In this document: positions 53,173 to 61,021 of the stretch, in pieces
How positions within the stretch are numbered: the stretch's first letter is position 1
Layout of the letters: every line of letters begins with the position of its first letter
Source of the DNA: an uncultured Clostridia bacterium
GTDB lineage: Bacteria; Bacillota; Clostridia; Christensenellales; Borkfalkiaceae
Reading direction: 5' to 3'
Assembly (NCBI GenBank): GCA_947629095.1
Contig: CANRCK010000001.1
Span: forward strand, 186,001 to 250,000
DNA length: 64,000 nucleotides
The notes under the pieces: generated by a model
What the model saw: the letters and a program-made list of their open reading frames with translations, nothing else
The model's database searches: none
What the model was told of the DNA's origin: nothing
Position numbers and translations under genes: made by a program

Positions 53173-53246
53173 GCCGAAAAGAAAGCCAAACTCGGCAAAA
53201 AATACGTCGATAGTTTCATCTACAAAGGTGATGATAACTGCTATTA
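53173..53246 (+). repeat. Inverted repeat 2, left copy (74 bp perfect)
   Basis: Every base matches the reverse complement of 55873-55946. It encodes the end of the conserved central region of HsdS, just before the second recognition domain. Similarity at lower identity continues upstream for over 200 bp. Confidence 0.9.
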
Positions 53247-53259
53247 TGAGAAGGTGGGC
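53235..53259 (+). repeat. Inverted repeat 3, left copy (25 bp)
   Basis: This sequence is identical to the reverse complement of 54366-54390, at the start of silent cassette B. It overlaps the end of repeat 2. Confidence 0.82.
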
Positions 53260-53786
53260 AATAACGCGCCCGTTTTGCTTGAAAATTTGCCGTTCGATAT
53301 ACCCGACAGTTGGTGCTGGGTGCGGTTGGGAACAATAGTAGACTTTTCTAAAAGCATTTCAATATCGCCAAATACAATCGAAGAAAGCGCGTGGATTTTA
53401 GATTTGGAAGATATAGAAAAAGACAGCGGAAAGGTTTTATGCAAAAAGCGGAAAAGAACATTAAAAGTACAAAGCGTTAAACATCAATTCAAGACGGGAG
53501 ACGTACTTTACAGCAAGCTGCGCCCGTATTTGAATAAAGTCGTTATTGCCGATGAGGACGGGTACTGCACTTCAGAGATTTTAGTGTTTAATTTTGTGCC
53601 GATTTGTAATAGATACGCCCAACTCTACTTGATGAGTCCGTATTTTGTCGATTACGCCATGGCGGGCGCTTATGGCGTAAAAATGCCACGGTTGGGAAGC
53701 GACAGAGGCAATAACGCTTTTATGCTTATTCCCCCGCTACAAGAACAATTAAGAATTGCTGATCAAGTAGACAAAATCTTCGCTAA

Positions 53787-53820
53787 CATAAAAGACGAGG
53801 CTTAAACCTCGTCTTTTATG
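53787..53820. terminator. Bidirectional hairpin where the two silent cassettes meet
   Basis: A 14-bp perfect inverted repeat (CATAAAAGACGAGG and its complement) surrounds CTTAAA. It contains both stop codons and ends in TTTT on each strand. Both cassettes end in a shared I-K-D-E coding sequence. Confidence 0.75.
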
Positions 53821-54390
53821 TAGTCTAAAATAAATTTTATTTGCTGACAGATACGCTGCTGTTCGTTTATCGGTGGAATCGGAATGAGTGCTGTCCTGAC
53901 TTGATCCGTTCCGAAACGTTGTTGCCCTGCCGTTCCAGAAAACTTTTGTATTCCGTACTCTATGAAATACGTCGATTTGACATACCATAAAAGATATTCA
54001 GGCAAGATCGTATTTGCGTACGGGCGCAAGATATGTAATTCCGTTGTCCCCGCACCATAACCGTTTTCCAAATCATAAAATACCGCCGATTTTCTGTTTT
54101 GAAAGCAAGGCGTTATTTTGGCAAAGCCGACGTCGCCGTCGCGGAAATGCGTAAAACCGCTTTTTACGTCTTTCCATAAACGTGGGACATAGCAAAAGTG
54201 ATTTTTGAAACCGTCGTCAAGCGATTTCATTTCCACGAACGACACCTTTATATTGTCGTCAATATTGTTGCGTGGATTCAGAATTACCAAGTTATCCAGC
54301 CTTGCCCAAGCCCAAGAATCGGGGATTTCAAAGGGCAAAATATCCGTAATGTTTTTGACTTCGCCGCCCACCTTCTCATAATAGCAGTTA
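53802..54390 (-). pseudogene. hsdS: Silent hsdS cassette B: one recognition domain
   Basis: The minus-strand frame reads from NCYYEKVGGEVKNITDILPF through PFEIPDSWAWARLDNL to the end FILDYIKDEV. It holds one target-recognition domain and a C-terminal PPINEQQRI helix, with no start region. The frame stays open a further 48 codons upstream, but that part does not look like HsdS and overlaps the recombinase gene's leader. Repeat 3 would let it exchange with the second domain of cassette A, and through repeat 2 reach the active gene. Confidence 0.75.
54366..54390 (-). repeat. Inverted repeat 3, right copy (25 bp)
   Basis: The reverse complement is identical to 53235-53259. It lies at the 5' end of silent cassette B. 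Confidence 0.82.
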
Positions 54391-54431
54391 GGGTGAATAT
54401 ATAAATGCGCTTCGCTACCGAGAAACCGCCG

Positions 54432-54461
54432 AAAATAGTAAAATATTTGTATTACTATTTT
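54432..54461. promoter_or_regulatory. Palindrome directly before the tyrosine recombinase
   Basis: AAAATAGTAA, 10 bases, then TTACTATTTT lie immediately upstream of the strong ribosome site (TAGGAGG, 54462-54468). It could be an operator, or an mRNA hairpin that shields or ends transcription. Its position suggests control of recombinase level. Confidence 0.55.
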
Positions 54462-54477
54462 TAGGAGGTTTAACGAT

Positions 54478-55281
54478 ATGTTAGACGAATTCGAGAAACA
54501 TTTGCGGCGGGAGAATCTGTCGCAAAACACCATTTCCGCCTATTTGCTGACCGTGCGTATGTACAAGCAACTTTCGGGCGAAATAACAAAGGCGAACCTT
54601 TTGGCGTTCAAAGGTTACCTCATGGAGACTTACAAACCCAAAACGGTCAATCTACGGATACAGGCGATCAACAAGTATCTCGACTTTATCAAAAAGCCAA
54701 ACTTGCGGCTGTCGCCCGTAAAGATCCAGCAGAAAAACTTTTTGGAGAATGTGATCAGCGACGCCGATTACAAATTTCTGAAAAACCGACTCAAAAGGGA
54801 CGGCAATATGGAATGGTATTTTGTCGTCCGCTACCTTGCGGCGACGGGCGCACGCGTGAGTGAACTCATTCAAATCAAAGTCGAGCACGTCTTTAACGGA
54901 TACTTCGACTTGTATTCCAAGGGAGGAAAACTCCGTCGGCTTTACATACCGAAAACGCTGAAAACCGAAACGGAAGCATGGCTAAATGAGAAAGGAATCA
55001 CGAGCGGATACCTATTTTTGAATCGCTTCGGCGAACGCATTACCGTGCGCGGGATCGCCCAGCAACTCAAAAATTATGCCGCCAAGTACGGTTTGAATCC
55101 CAAAGTTGTCTATCCGCATTCGTTCCGGCATCGGTTTGCCAAAAACTTTTTGGAGAAGTATAACGACATTTCCCTGCTTGCCGACCTTATGGGGCACGAG
55201 AGTATTGAAACGACGCGAATTTACCTACGCAAGACCGCCAGCGAACAGCAGGAGATCGTAGACAAAATCGTTACATGGTAA
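54478..55281 (+). CDS. Tyrosine recombinase, probable HsdS-switching invertase
   Basis: This 267-residue protein has an N-terminal SAM-like core-binding domain (about 1-90) and a C-terminal catalytic domain. The full active-site set is present: Arg126 (GARVSEL), a Lys in SKGGKLRRL, His214-x-x-Arg217, His240 and nucleophile Tyr249. It lies inside the segment bounded by the inverted repeats, between silent cassettes and active hsdS, as in phase-variable type I systems where the linked recombinase inverts hsdS parts. It has AGGAGG 9 nt before the ATG. The gene itself would be inverted by recombination at repeats 1 and 2. Confidence 0.88.
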   Translation: MLDEFEKHLRRENLSQNTISAYLLTVRMYKQLSGEITKANLLAFKGYLMETYKPKTVNLRIQAINKYLDFIKKPNLRLSPVKIQQKNFLENVISDADYKFLKNRLKRDGNMEWYFVVRYLAATGARVSELIQIKVEHVFNGYFDLYSKGGKLRRLYIPKTLKTETEAWLNEKGITSGYLFLNRFGERITVRGIAQQLKNYAAKYGLNPKVVYPHSFRHRFAKNFLEKYNDISLLADLMGHESIETTRIYLRKTASEQQEIVDKIVTW

Positions 55282-55284
55282 AGC

Positions 55285-55312
55285 AAACCCCCTCGTTTTC
55301 GAGGGGTTTTCG
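55285..55312. terminator. Terminator between the recombinase and hsdS
   Basis: The stem CCCCTCG-TTTT-CGAGGGG is flanked by AAA and TTTT. It ends the plus-strand recombinase message and the minus-strand hsd message. Confidence 0.85.
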
Positions 55313-55313
55313 A

Positions 55314-56885
55314 TTATAAATTCGCAAAGATTTCATTTATCTTATCGACGATCCGTTGTTGCTCCGCCAGCGGCGGTAGCGGCAGTATCATTTTTGATAA
55401 CGTTTGCCCATTGCAATTTGGTTGAGCGGTTGCAATTGTACCGTCGCGCAATTGTACCCAATATAATGGACTTTCCATAAAATATTTTAAGTATTGAGAG
55501 GATAATCTATCGCTATAACGGGTCCTAATCAGATACCCTGCATAAATTGCTTCTTCCGAAACATTTTTTACGAGATACGATTTTCCTACCGTGCCGCCCG
55601 TCCGCGCAAAGAGTATATCGTTTTCTTTAAGGCGATAAGTTTCTATTTCATCTTCGTCAATATCACAAAACGGAACATGGCTCCAATCAACTTCATTATC
55701 ATGAATATCGCTAATTCGCACCATTTTTATTCGACCGCTCACTTTTGCAGGCGCATTATACCCGTACTGAATTGAGTCGGAGAGATTGCCCCAACGTACC
55801 CATTCCCAACAATCGGGCAAGTCAAACGGAACTTCAACGGGCTTATCTTCGGCTACGCCGTCAATGTGTTCGTAATAGCAGTTATCATCACCTTTGTAGA
55901 TGAAACTATCGACGTATTTTTTGCCGAGTTTGGCTTTCTTTTCGGCACGGATTTTTTCAAGCAAAACGCTTGCCGGCTCGTCGGTCGGTTCCTGCGGGAC
56001 AAGTTTGCCTTGTATCGCATATTGCAGGATAGACTTTTTGAGCTTGTCGTAAATCTCGCCGTCGAGCTTGCTTTTCTCTTGCTCCAATTTATCGTACTCC
56101 GCGATCAACGGTTCGTACTTTTCAATCTCGGCGACGATCCGTTCTTGCTCCGCCAGCGGGGGTATGGGTATGAGCAATCGAATTAAGCGTTCCTTACCTA
56201 TGTTATAAAACGCTTGACCAGATTTTTTTGTTATTGACTTAATTTGCGAATTCAAATACGGACTTTGAAGAGCATATAAGAGAAACTTTCCCAATATATC
56301 GTTACTATAAAACGGGCGGCAGATAAAGACAAAACCGCCGGCACTTACGTTATCATAGTCTTTTTCGATTATAGCAATTTTGCCTACGTTTTCTAAACTT
56401 GTTACAGCAGGGGTAATCAAATCGTTTTTTCTTAACATAATGTTTTCGGCAATTAGGCTGTAATCGATAAAAATATCATTATCATAAAACTTATAGCCGT
56501 TATCGGATATATTGCCGCCGCGCAAAATTCGTATTTTTGTTTTGTCGTTACTTGCTTGGTCCTTTTTGAACGAGGCTCCTGTTTGGCATGATAATAGAGA
56601 ACCGAGACGAGCGACAGTCCAACCGTCAGGCAAATCAATGTCGATTTCGTCGGTAATGTCCTTGACTTCGCCCCCAATCTTCTCATAATGGCGATTATCA
56701 TCACCCTTAAAAATGACGGAATTGCTTTTATCTTTCTTGATTTTCCCTTCTTTGATAAGGCGCTGTTTTTCGGCACGGATCCTTTCGAGCAAAACAGAAG
56801 CCGGCTCGTCGCCGGGGTTTTGCGGAACGAGCTTGCCTTGAATCGCCATTTGAAGAATGGATTTGCGTAGTTGTTCAGCTTTCAT
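55314..56885 (-). CDS. hsdS: Type I restriction-modification specificity subunit, active copy
   Basis: This 523-residue protein has a constant N-terminal helix (LRKSILQMAIQGKLVPQNPG), a first recognition domain from about residue 80, the central conserved helices with PPLAEQERIVAEIEKYEPLI, and a second recognition domain from about residue 335 (FDLPDCWEWVRWG). It ends in PPLAEQQRIVDKINEIFANL. Each domain reads one half of the split DNA target. The start overlaps hsdM by 11 bases, so it is the expressed copy. It contains one copy each of repeats 1 and 2, so it can be rewritten by inversion. It is longer than typical HsdS because of a duplicated N-terminal linker. Confidence 0.92.
   Translation of the reverse strand: MKAEQLRKSILQMAIQGKLVPQNPGDEPASVLLERIRAEKQRLIKEGKIKKDKSNSVIFKGDDNRHYEKIGGEVKDITDEIDIDLPDGWTVARLGSLLSCQTGASFKKDQASNDKTKIRILRGGNISDNGYKFYDNDIFIDYSLIAENIMLRKNDLITPAVTSLENVGKIAIIEKDYDNVSAGGFVFICRPFYSNDILGKFLLYALQSPYLNSQIKSITKKSGQAFYNIGKERLIRLLIPIPPLAEQERIVAEIEKYEPLIAEYDKLEQEKSKLDGEIYDKLKKSILQYAIQGKLVPQEPTDEPASVLLEKIRAEKKAKLGKKYVDSFIYKGDDNCYYEHIDGVAEDKPVEVPFDLPDCWEWVRWGNLSDSIQYGYNAPAKVSGRIKMVRISDIHDNEVDWSHVPFCDIDEDEIETYRLKENDILFARTGGTVGKSYLVKNVSEEAIYAGYLIRTRYSDRLSSQYLKYFMESPLYWVQLRDGTIATAQPNCNGQTLSKMILPLPPLAEQQRIVDKINEIFANL
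55873..55946 (-). repeat. Inverted repeat 2, right copy (74 bp perfect)
   Basis: The reverse complement is identical to 53173-53246. It lies in hsdS immediately before the second recognition domain, the right point for swapping that domain. Confidence 0.9.
56673..56698 (-). repeat. Inverted repeat 1, right copy (26 bp)
   Basis: The reverse complement is identical to 52505-52530. It lies in hsdS just before the first recognition domain. Confidence 0.85.
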
Positions 56886-58392
56886 CTTTCTCTCCCAACA
56901 GCGCCATAATTTCGCCGAGAACGCGGTCGATATTTGCGTCTAAACTTGCGCGCTTCCCCCTGTATTCCTTGATAAGGTCCTGCGGGGGAAGAATTTCTTC
57001 CTCTCTGTGAGGATAACCACACAAATCGATATTGTAATTCAAAGCCTCAATCTCTTGAACGGTATATTTCTTTGCCTTCGGGAATTCGTCAACAATCATT
57101 TCTTCCCGGTTATTCCACCAATCAATCACAGGCTGAAAATGTTCGGACTGCATCGGCTTGGTCTTGGAGAAATGCTTGTACCCTTCGGGCATATCTAAAC
57201 GATAAAACCATGTTTCCGTTGTCGTCTTTGTTTTATCGAAAAACAGGATATTCGTCGTAATGGGAGTATACGGCGCAAATACGCTACCCGGCATTCGGAT
57301 TACCGTATGTAAATTACACTCGGTGAGCAGTTTCTTTTTGATTGCAACTTTTGCATTATCGGTGCCGAACAAGAAACCATCGGGAAGAATAACTGCGGCT
57401 CTGCCGTTTTGTTTCAGACGATACATAATCACCGACATAAACAGGTCTGCAGTTTCGCTGCTTGCCAAATCGGACGGGAAGTGATTTTTTACGTCAGCTT
57501 TTTCGCTCCCGCCATACGGAGGATTCATCAGAACAACGTCAAACTGATCTTTTTCGGTATAATCCAAAACATTATGAAGTAAAGAATTATCATGGTAAAT
57601 CCGCGGCATATCTACGTCATGCAACAGCATATTGGTTACGCAAAGAATATATGGGAACTGTTTTTTCTCGACGCCATAAATGGAATTATAGATTTTCTCC
57701 ACATCATCCGTGCTCTTCTTCTTTGTCTCCAATTCTTTCAGCCAACTTACCAAAAATCCGCCCGTGCCGCAAGCAAAGTCCGCGCAATGTTCGCCAATCT
57801 GCGGATTGATCATCTTTGCCATGAAATCCGTGACGGCGCGCGGCGTATAAAATTCGCCTGCCGAGCCTGCGCTTTGTAATTCACGCAGAATGGTTTCGTA
57901 AATTTCTCCGAAAGCATGACTTTCTTCGTAATCACTTAAATCCAAATCATCGATTACATTGATAACCTGACGGAGAAGCACGCCGTCCTTCATATAGGTA
58001 TTTGCATCTCTAAACGTTGTTTGGACGATCGCTTTTTTAATGGGCGTTGTCGGATCGACTTGAATACCGCCTATCAGCACATTTACGTTCGGATCTTTAA
58101 TATCGTTGCCTTTCAGAACGGGAAAAAGCGTATTGTTGACAAAATTCAGAAGAGCCTCTCCCGTCATGCCTTTTCCGACTTCTTCATGTGCCCAATTGCG
58201 CCAACGGCAAGTAGTTGGGATAATCGACGTATATTTATCATCCTCAAATTCCCAATCTCTTTCCTTTGTGTCGTACACTTTTAAGAATAATAGCCACGCG
58301 ATTTGCTCAATCCTCTGCGCGTCGCCGTTGATACCCGCATCGTTGCGCATAATATCGCGCAATCTCTTTATAAATCCCGAAATATTACTCAT
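56875..58392 (-). CDS. hsdM: Type I restriction-modification DNA methyltransferase subunit
   Basis: This 505-residue N6-adenine methyltransferase has an N-terminal helical domain, then GEFYTPRAVTDFM (from 180), the S-adenosylmethionine motif DFACGTGG (205-212) and catalytic NPPY (290-293). Together with HsdS it methylates the host target, and with HsdR it forms the restriction complex. It lies 3 bases after hsdR and overlaps hsdS by 11 bases, forming one operon hsdR-hsdM-hsdS. Confidence 0.95.
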   Translation of the reverse strand: MSNISGFIKRLRDIMRNDAGINGDAQRIEQIAWLLFLKVYDTKERDWEFEDDKYTSIIPTTCRWRNWAHEEVGKGMTGEALLNFVNNTLFPVLKGNDIKDPNVNVLIGGIQVDPTTPIKKAIVQTTFRDANTYMKDGVLLRQVINVIDDLDLSDYEESHAFGEIYETILRELQSAGSAGEFYTPRAVTDFMAKMINPQIGEHCADFACGTGGFLVSWLKELETKKKSTDDVEKIYNSIYGVEKKQFPYILCVTNMLLHDVDMPRIYHDNSLLHNVLDYTEKDQFDVVLMNPPYGGSEKADVKNHFPSDLASSETADLFMSVIMYRLKQNGRAAVILPDGFLFGTDNAKVAIKKKLLTECNLHTVIRMPGSVFAPYTPITTNILFFDKTKTTTETWFYRLDMPEGYKHFSKTKPMQSEHFQPVIDWWNNREEMIVDEFPKAKKYTVQEIEALNYNIDLCGYPHREEEILPPQDLIKEYRGKRASLDANIDRVLGEIMALLGEKDES

Positions 58393-58395
58393 ATG

Positions 58396-60762
58396 TTATG
58401 CCGCCTTATAAATTTCTTTTTCAAGTTCCCTGACCGCCCGTATGTAACCTTCTCGGCCACCGAAAAGTTGAGCAATTTTCGCAGGTTTTCCGAATTTGAC
58501 AAAAGGGTCAAGTTTCAGAATGTCCATGTCTTCGATTTCATAGATACCGCTATCCGCATATTTTTCAAGCAACGCATCGAGAACTGCGCGTGCTGCACCG
58601 CCGTATTTTGCAAAAATGTTGCGTTTTTTTACGTTTTCAGCACGTTCCCGCCGTGTTAAGGGTTTCTGGTCAAAGGCGATATGGCAAATAAAATCGTAAT
58701 CGTCTATATCGCTCATGCCTTCATCCGCTTTAATCTGCTCTAAATCTATTCCGCGTTCAAGAAATAACTCCTGAATTTTTGCTTTTTTCTCTTCAGACGA
58801 CCATTGCAAAATAAAGTTACTGAGTGAAGAAAACTCGCTGTAAATATTTGCTTTTGTATAGTCGATGATGCTTTCTTGACGCAATAGTTTTCCATCTGTA
58901 TCGTATACCGCAACCATTTTTTGTAAGACAGATACTTTACAACCTCTACTGTCTACGACATATTTGTACTTTGGTTCTGTTGGCGGAGGAGGCATTATAA
59001 CGTCATCGCCGTCTGTAGTGTCTTTGGGTTCGATATGATGAAATTCCTCATTCTGTTCAACCGGTCCGTCCCAATCGGGATCTGCAAACAGCCGAGTAAC
59101 GCCGCGGAAATCCATAATAACGAAATGCGTTTTCCCATCATCCCAACGAAGCCTCGTGCCGCGGCCGATAATTTGCTTAAACTCCGTCATAGAACCAATC
59201 ATTTCGTCAATTACAATCAATTTAGCCATTTTGCAATCGACGCCTGTGGAAAGAAGTTTTGACGTTGTAGCTATCACCGGAAATTTTGCCGAAACGGAAA
59301 TAAAATAATCCAACTTATTTTTCCCGTAATCATCGCTACCGGTAATGCGAACAATGTAGTCCGGATCTTTTGCGCACATGTCCGCATTCAATTTGGTCAA
59401 GGCAATGCGCATACGCTCCGCCGCGTCTTCCGTAGCGCAGAATACGATGGTCTTTGCCATTCTATCAGTTGCTTTGAGATAGTTGGTTATCTCGTTTGCA
59501 ACCATGTCAATCCTATCCTGAATAATGATATTGTAATCATAATCGCTGTTATTATAAATGCGATCTTCAATTTCGTAACCGTAAATATCGCGCTGGCCTT
59601 TACGAGGGCGCCATTCGTCGTCGATATCGGTTTTGATACGTATTACCTTAAACGGCGCAAGAAAACCGTCGTCAATTCCCTCTTTCAAGCTGTATTTGTA
59701 AATCGGATCGCCGAAATAATCGATGTTGGAAATATAACTCGTTTCTTTCGGCGTTGCCGTCATGCCGATTTGGGTTGCCGATGAAAAATATTCCAACACT
59801 TTACGCCAGCGGCTTTCTTCTTTGGCGCTACCGCGGTGACACTCGTCCACGATAACGAGATCAAAGAAATCTTTATCAAATAGTTGTTTATAGTGCGCAA
59901 GCGTTTCTTCATCCGTCTCTTCTTCCGTCGCCTTGTTCCCCACCAATTGTTGATAGAGAGAAAAGTAAACTTGGTGCGAAGTGATGGTCGTTCTATCGTC
60001 TTTTGCAAAATTGATTTTATGTATCACCTTTTCAAGGGGTTTAAAATCCCCGTTGATGGTCTGATCGACGAGATTGTTTCGGTCTGCAAGATAAAGAATT
60101 TTCTGCTTCATACCGCTTTGCAATAAGCGGTAAACAATTTGAAATGCCGTATAGGTTTTTCCCGTTCCGGTTGCCATAACAAGAAGGATACGTTGTTGCC
60201 CCTTTGCAATCGCTTCTATTGTACGATTAACCGCAACCCGCTGATAATATCTCGGTGGATATGTATTTTGGCTGGTGTAATAGGGTTGATTGATAAGAGC
60301 ATATTCTGTTTTGGATAAACCTTGCCCGCCATTGATTTCTCTTTGATAACGGACAAAAAGTTCTTCGGGAGAAGGAAAATTATCTAACGCAATTTCCCTC
60401 TCAACTCCGGTAAGAAAGTCAAATTCTTGAAAGGCATCGCCGTTAGAACTGTATGCAAACGGCACATCCAACATTTTGGCATAATCTTTTGCCTGTTGCA
60501 TCCCGAAAGAAACGCTGTGGTTATTGTCTTTGGCTTCTATAACGGCAATGGGATAATTCTTGTTGAGAAATAGTACATAGTCTGCTTTTTTCGGAGGCTC
60601 ACGGCTGACCAAATTGCCACGCAGATTCACTTTACCGTCTGTAAACTGAACCTTGGTCTCCATGGTTATTTTGTCTTTCCAGCCCTTTGCTAAAATAGCA
60701 GGAGTAATATAATTTAACTTAATGTCTTCCTCTGTCATTTGTTTTTTATCGAGTATGCTCAT
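58396..60762 (-). CDS. hsdR: Type I restriction endonuclease subunit (EcoEI-like)
   Basis: This 788-residue protein has the N-terminal nuclease site Asp61...Glu76-Ala-Lys78 (IAVIEAKDN). The SF2 helicase motor has Walker A ATGTGKT (197-203), the DECH box (306-309), MTATPKET and the motif VI region QIIGRGTRL. The C-terminal region is EcoEI-like. It translocates DNA and cuts far from unmethylated sites. The start has AAAGGTTG upstream. The gene has an extended -10 promoter with a palindrome in its leader. Confidence 0.93.
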   Translation of the reverse strand: MSILDKKQMTEEDIKLNYITPAILAKGWKDKITMETKVQFTDGKVNLRGNLVSREPPKKADYVLFLNKNYPIAVIEAKDNNHSVSFGMQQAKDYAKMLDVPFAYSSNGDAFQEFDFLTGVEREIALDNFPSPEELFVRYQREINGGQGLSKTEYALINQPYYTSQNTYPPRYYQRVAVNRTIEAIAKGQQRILLVMATGTGKTYTAFQIVYRLLQSGMKQKILYLADRNNLVDQTINGDFKPLEKVIHKINFAKDDRTTITSHQVYFSLYQQLVGNKATEEETDEETLAHYKQLFDKDFFDLVIVDECHRGSAKEESRWRKVLEYFSSATQIGMTATPKETSYISNIDYFGDPIYKYSLKEGIDDGFLAPFKVIRIKTDIDDEWRPRKGQRDIYGYEIEDRIYNNSDYDYNIIIQDRIDMVANEITNYLKATDRMAKTIVFCATEDAAERMRIALTKLNADMCAKDPDYIVRITGSDDYGKNKLDYFISVSAKFPVIATTSKLLSTGVDCKMAKLIVIDEMIGSMTEFKQIIGRGTRLRWDDGKTHFVIMDFRGVTRLFADPDWDGPVEQNEEFHHIEPKDTTDGDDVIMPPPPTEPKYKYVVDSRGCKVSVLQKMVAVYDTDGKLLRQESIIDYTKANIYSEFSSLSNFILQWSSEEKKAKIQELFLERGIDLEQIKADEGMSDIDDYDFICHIAFDQKPLTRRERAENVKKRNIFAKYGGAARAVLDALLEKYADSGIYEIEDMDILKLDPFVKFGKPAKIAQLFGGREGYIRAVRELEKEIYKAA

Positions 60763-60789
60763 AATTCAACCTTTCATGATTTGTTTATA

Positions 60790-60814
60790 TTCCGATAATT
60801 TCGTATTATCGGAA
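60790..60814. promoter_or_regulatory. Palindrome in the hsdR leader
   Basis: TTCCGATAAT, TTCGT and its exact complement ATTATCGGAA lie between the hsdR -10 element and the ATG. It could be an operator for a controller protein or an mRNA hairpin. No controller gene is adjacent. Confidence 0.55.
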
Positions 60815-60826
60815 GTTGGCGAGTAT

Positions 60827-60835
60827 ATTATAGCA
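60827..60835 (-). promoter_or_regulatory. Extended -10 promoter of hsdRMS
   Basis: The minus strand reads TGC-TATAAT, about 65 nt before the hsdR ATG. A TTGAGA lies 15 bases upstream, which is short for a -35 element. Confidence 0.6.
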
Positions 60836-60913
60836 CATTTCCATCCTTCTCAACTACCAAAAAGCGGAGATTTTTATTATCCTCGCAGGAGAATATTCCA
60901 TTCCGAAAGAAAG

Positions 60914-61003
60914 TTATTTGTCCTCGTCGTCTATGTTCATGAGGATCATGTCGTCAAGTTCTGCTTTTTTGAAAAAATTTTTTACTCTTTTTACACCATT
61001 TTA
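60914..61003 (-). pseudogene. Possible C-terminal gene remnant
   Basis: After a stop codon the minus strand is open for 29 codons, giving a charged peptide with KKAELDDMILMNIDDEDK and then TAA. The acidic end looks like a real protein C-terminus, but there is no start or ribosome site. It sits between the DUF4143 ATPase gene and hsdR. It may be the tail of a gene lost when the island was assembled, or chance. Confidence 0.2.
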
Positions 61004-61021
61004 ATTCTTTTGCCCATCGCT

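Larger units (their letters stand above)
52507..53805 (+). pseudogene. hsdS: Silent hsdS cassette A: both recognition domains without a start region
   Basis: The frame begins in inverted repeat 1 right after a TGA and has no promoter, ribosome site or constant N-terminus. It contains a first target-recognition domain (after ELPFEIPDSWAW), the conserved central helices (PPLAEQERIVAEIEKYEPLI and following), a second recognition domain (after NLPFDIPDSWCW) and a normal end, NIKDEA-stop. Inversion between the copies of repeat 1 or 2 would place all of it, or only its second half, in frame with the active hsdS start. It is a storage cassette, not a decayed gene. Confidence 0.82.

Noticed and set aside
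52561-53805. Reading this frame as a normal expressed hsdS gene starting at 52561
   Set aside because: The TTG there lies mid-domain; the coding similarity extends upstream to repeat 1 after a stop codon, and no promoter, ribosome site or constant N-terminus is present. It is a silent cassette.
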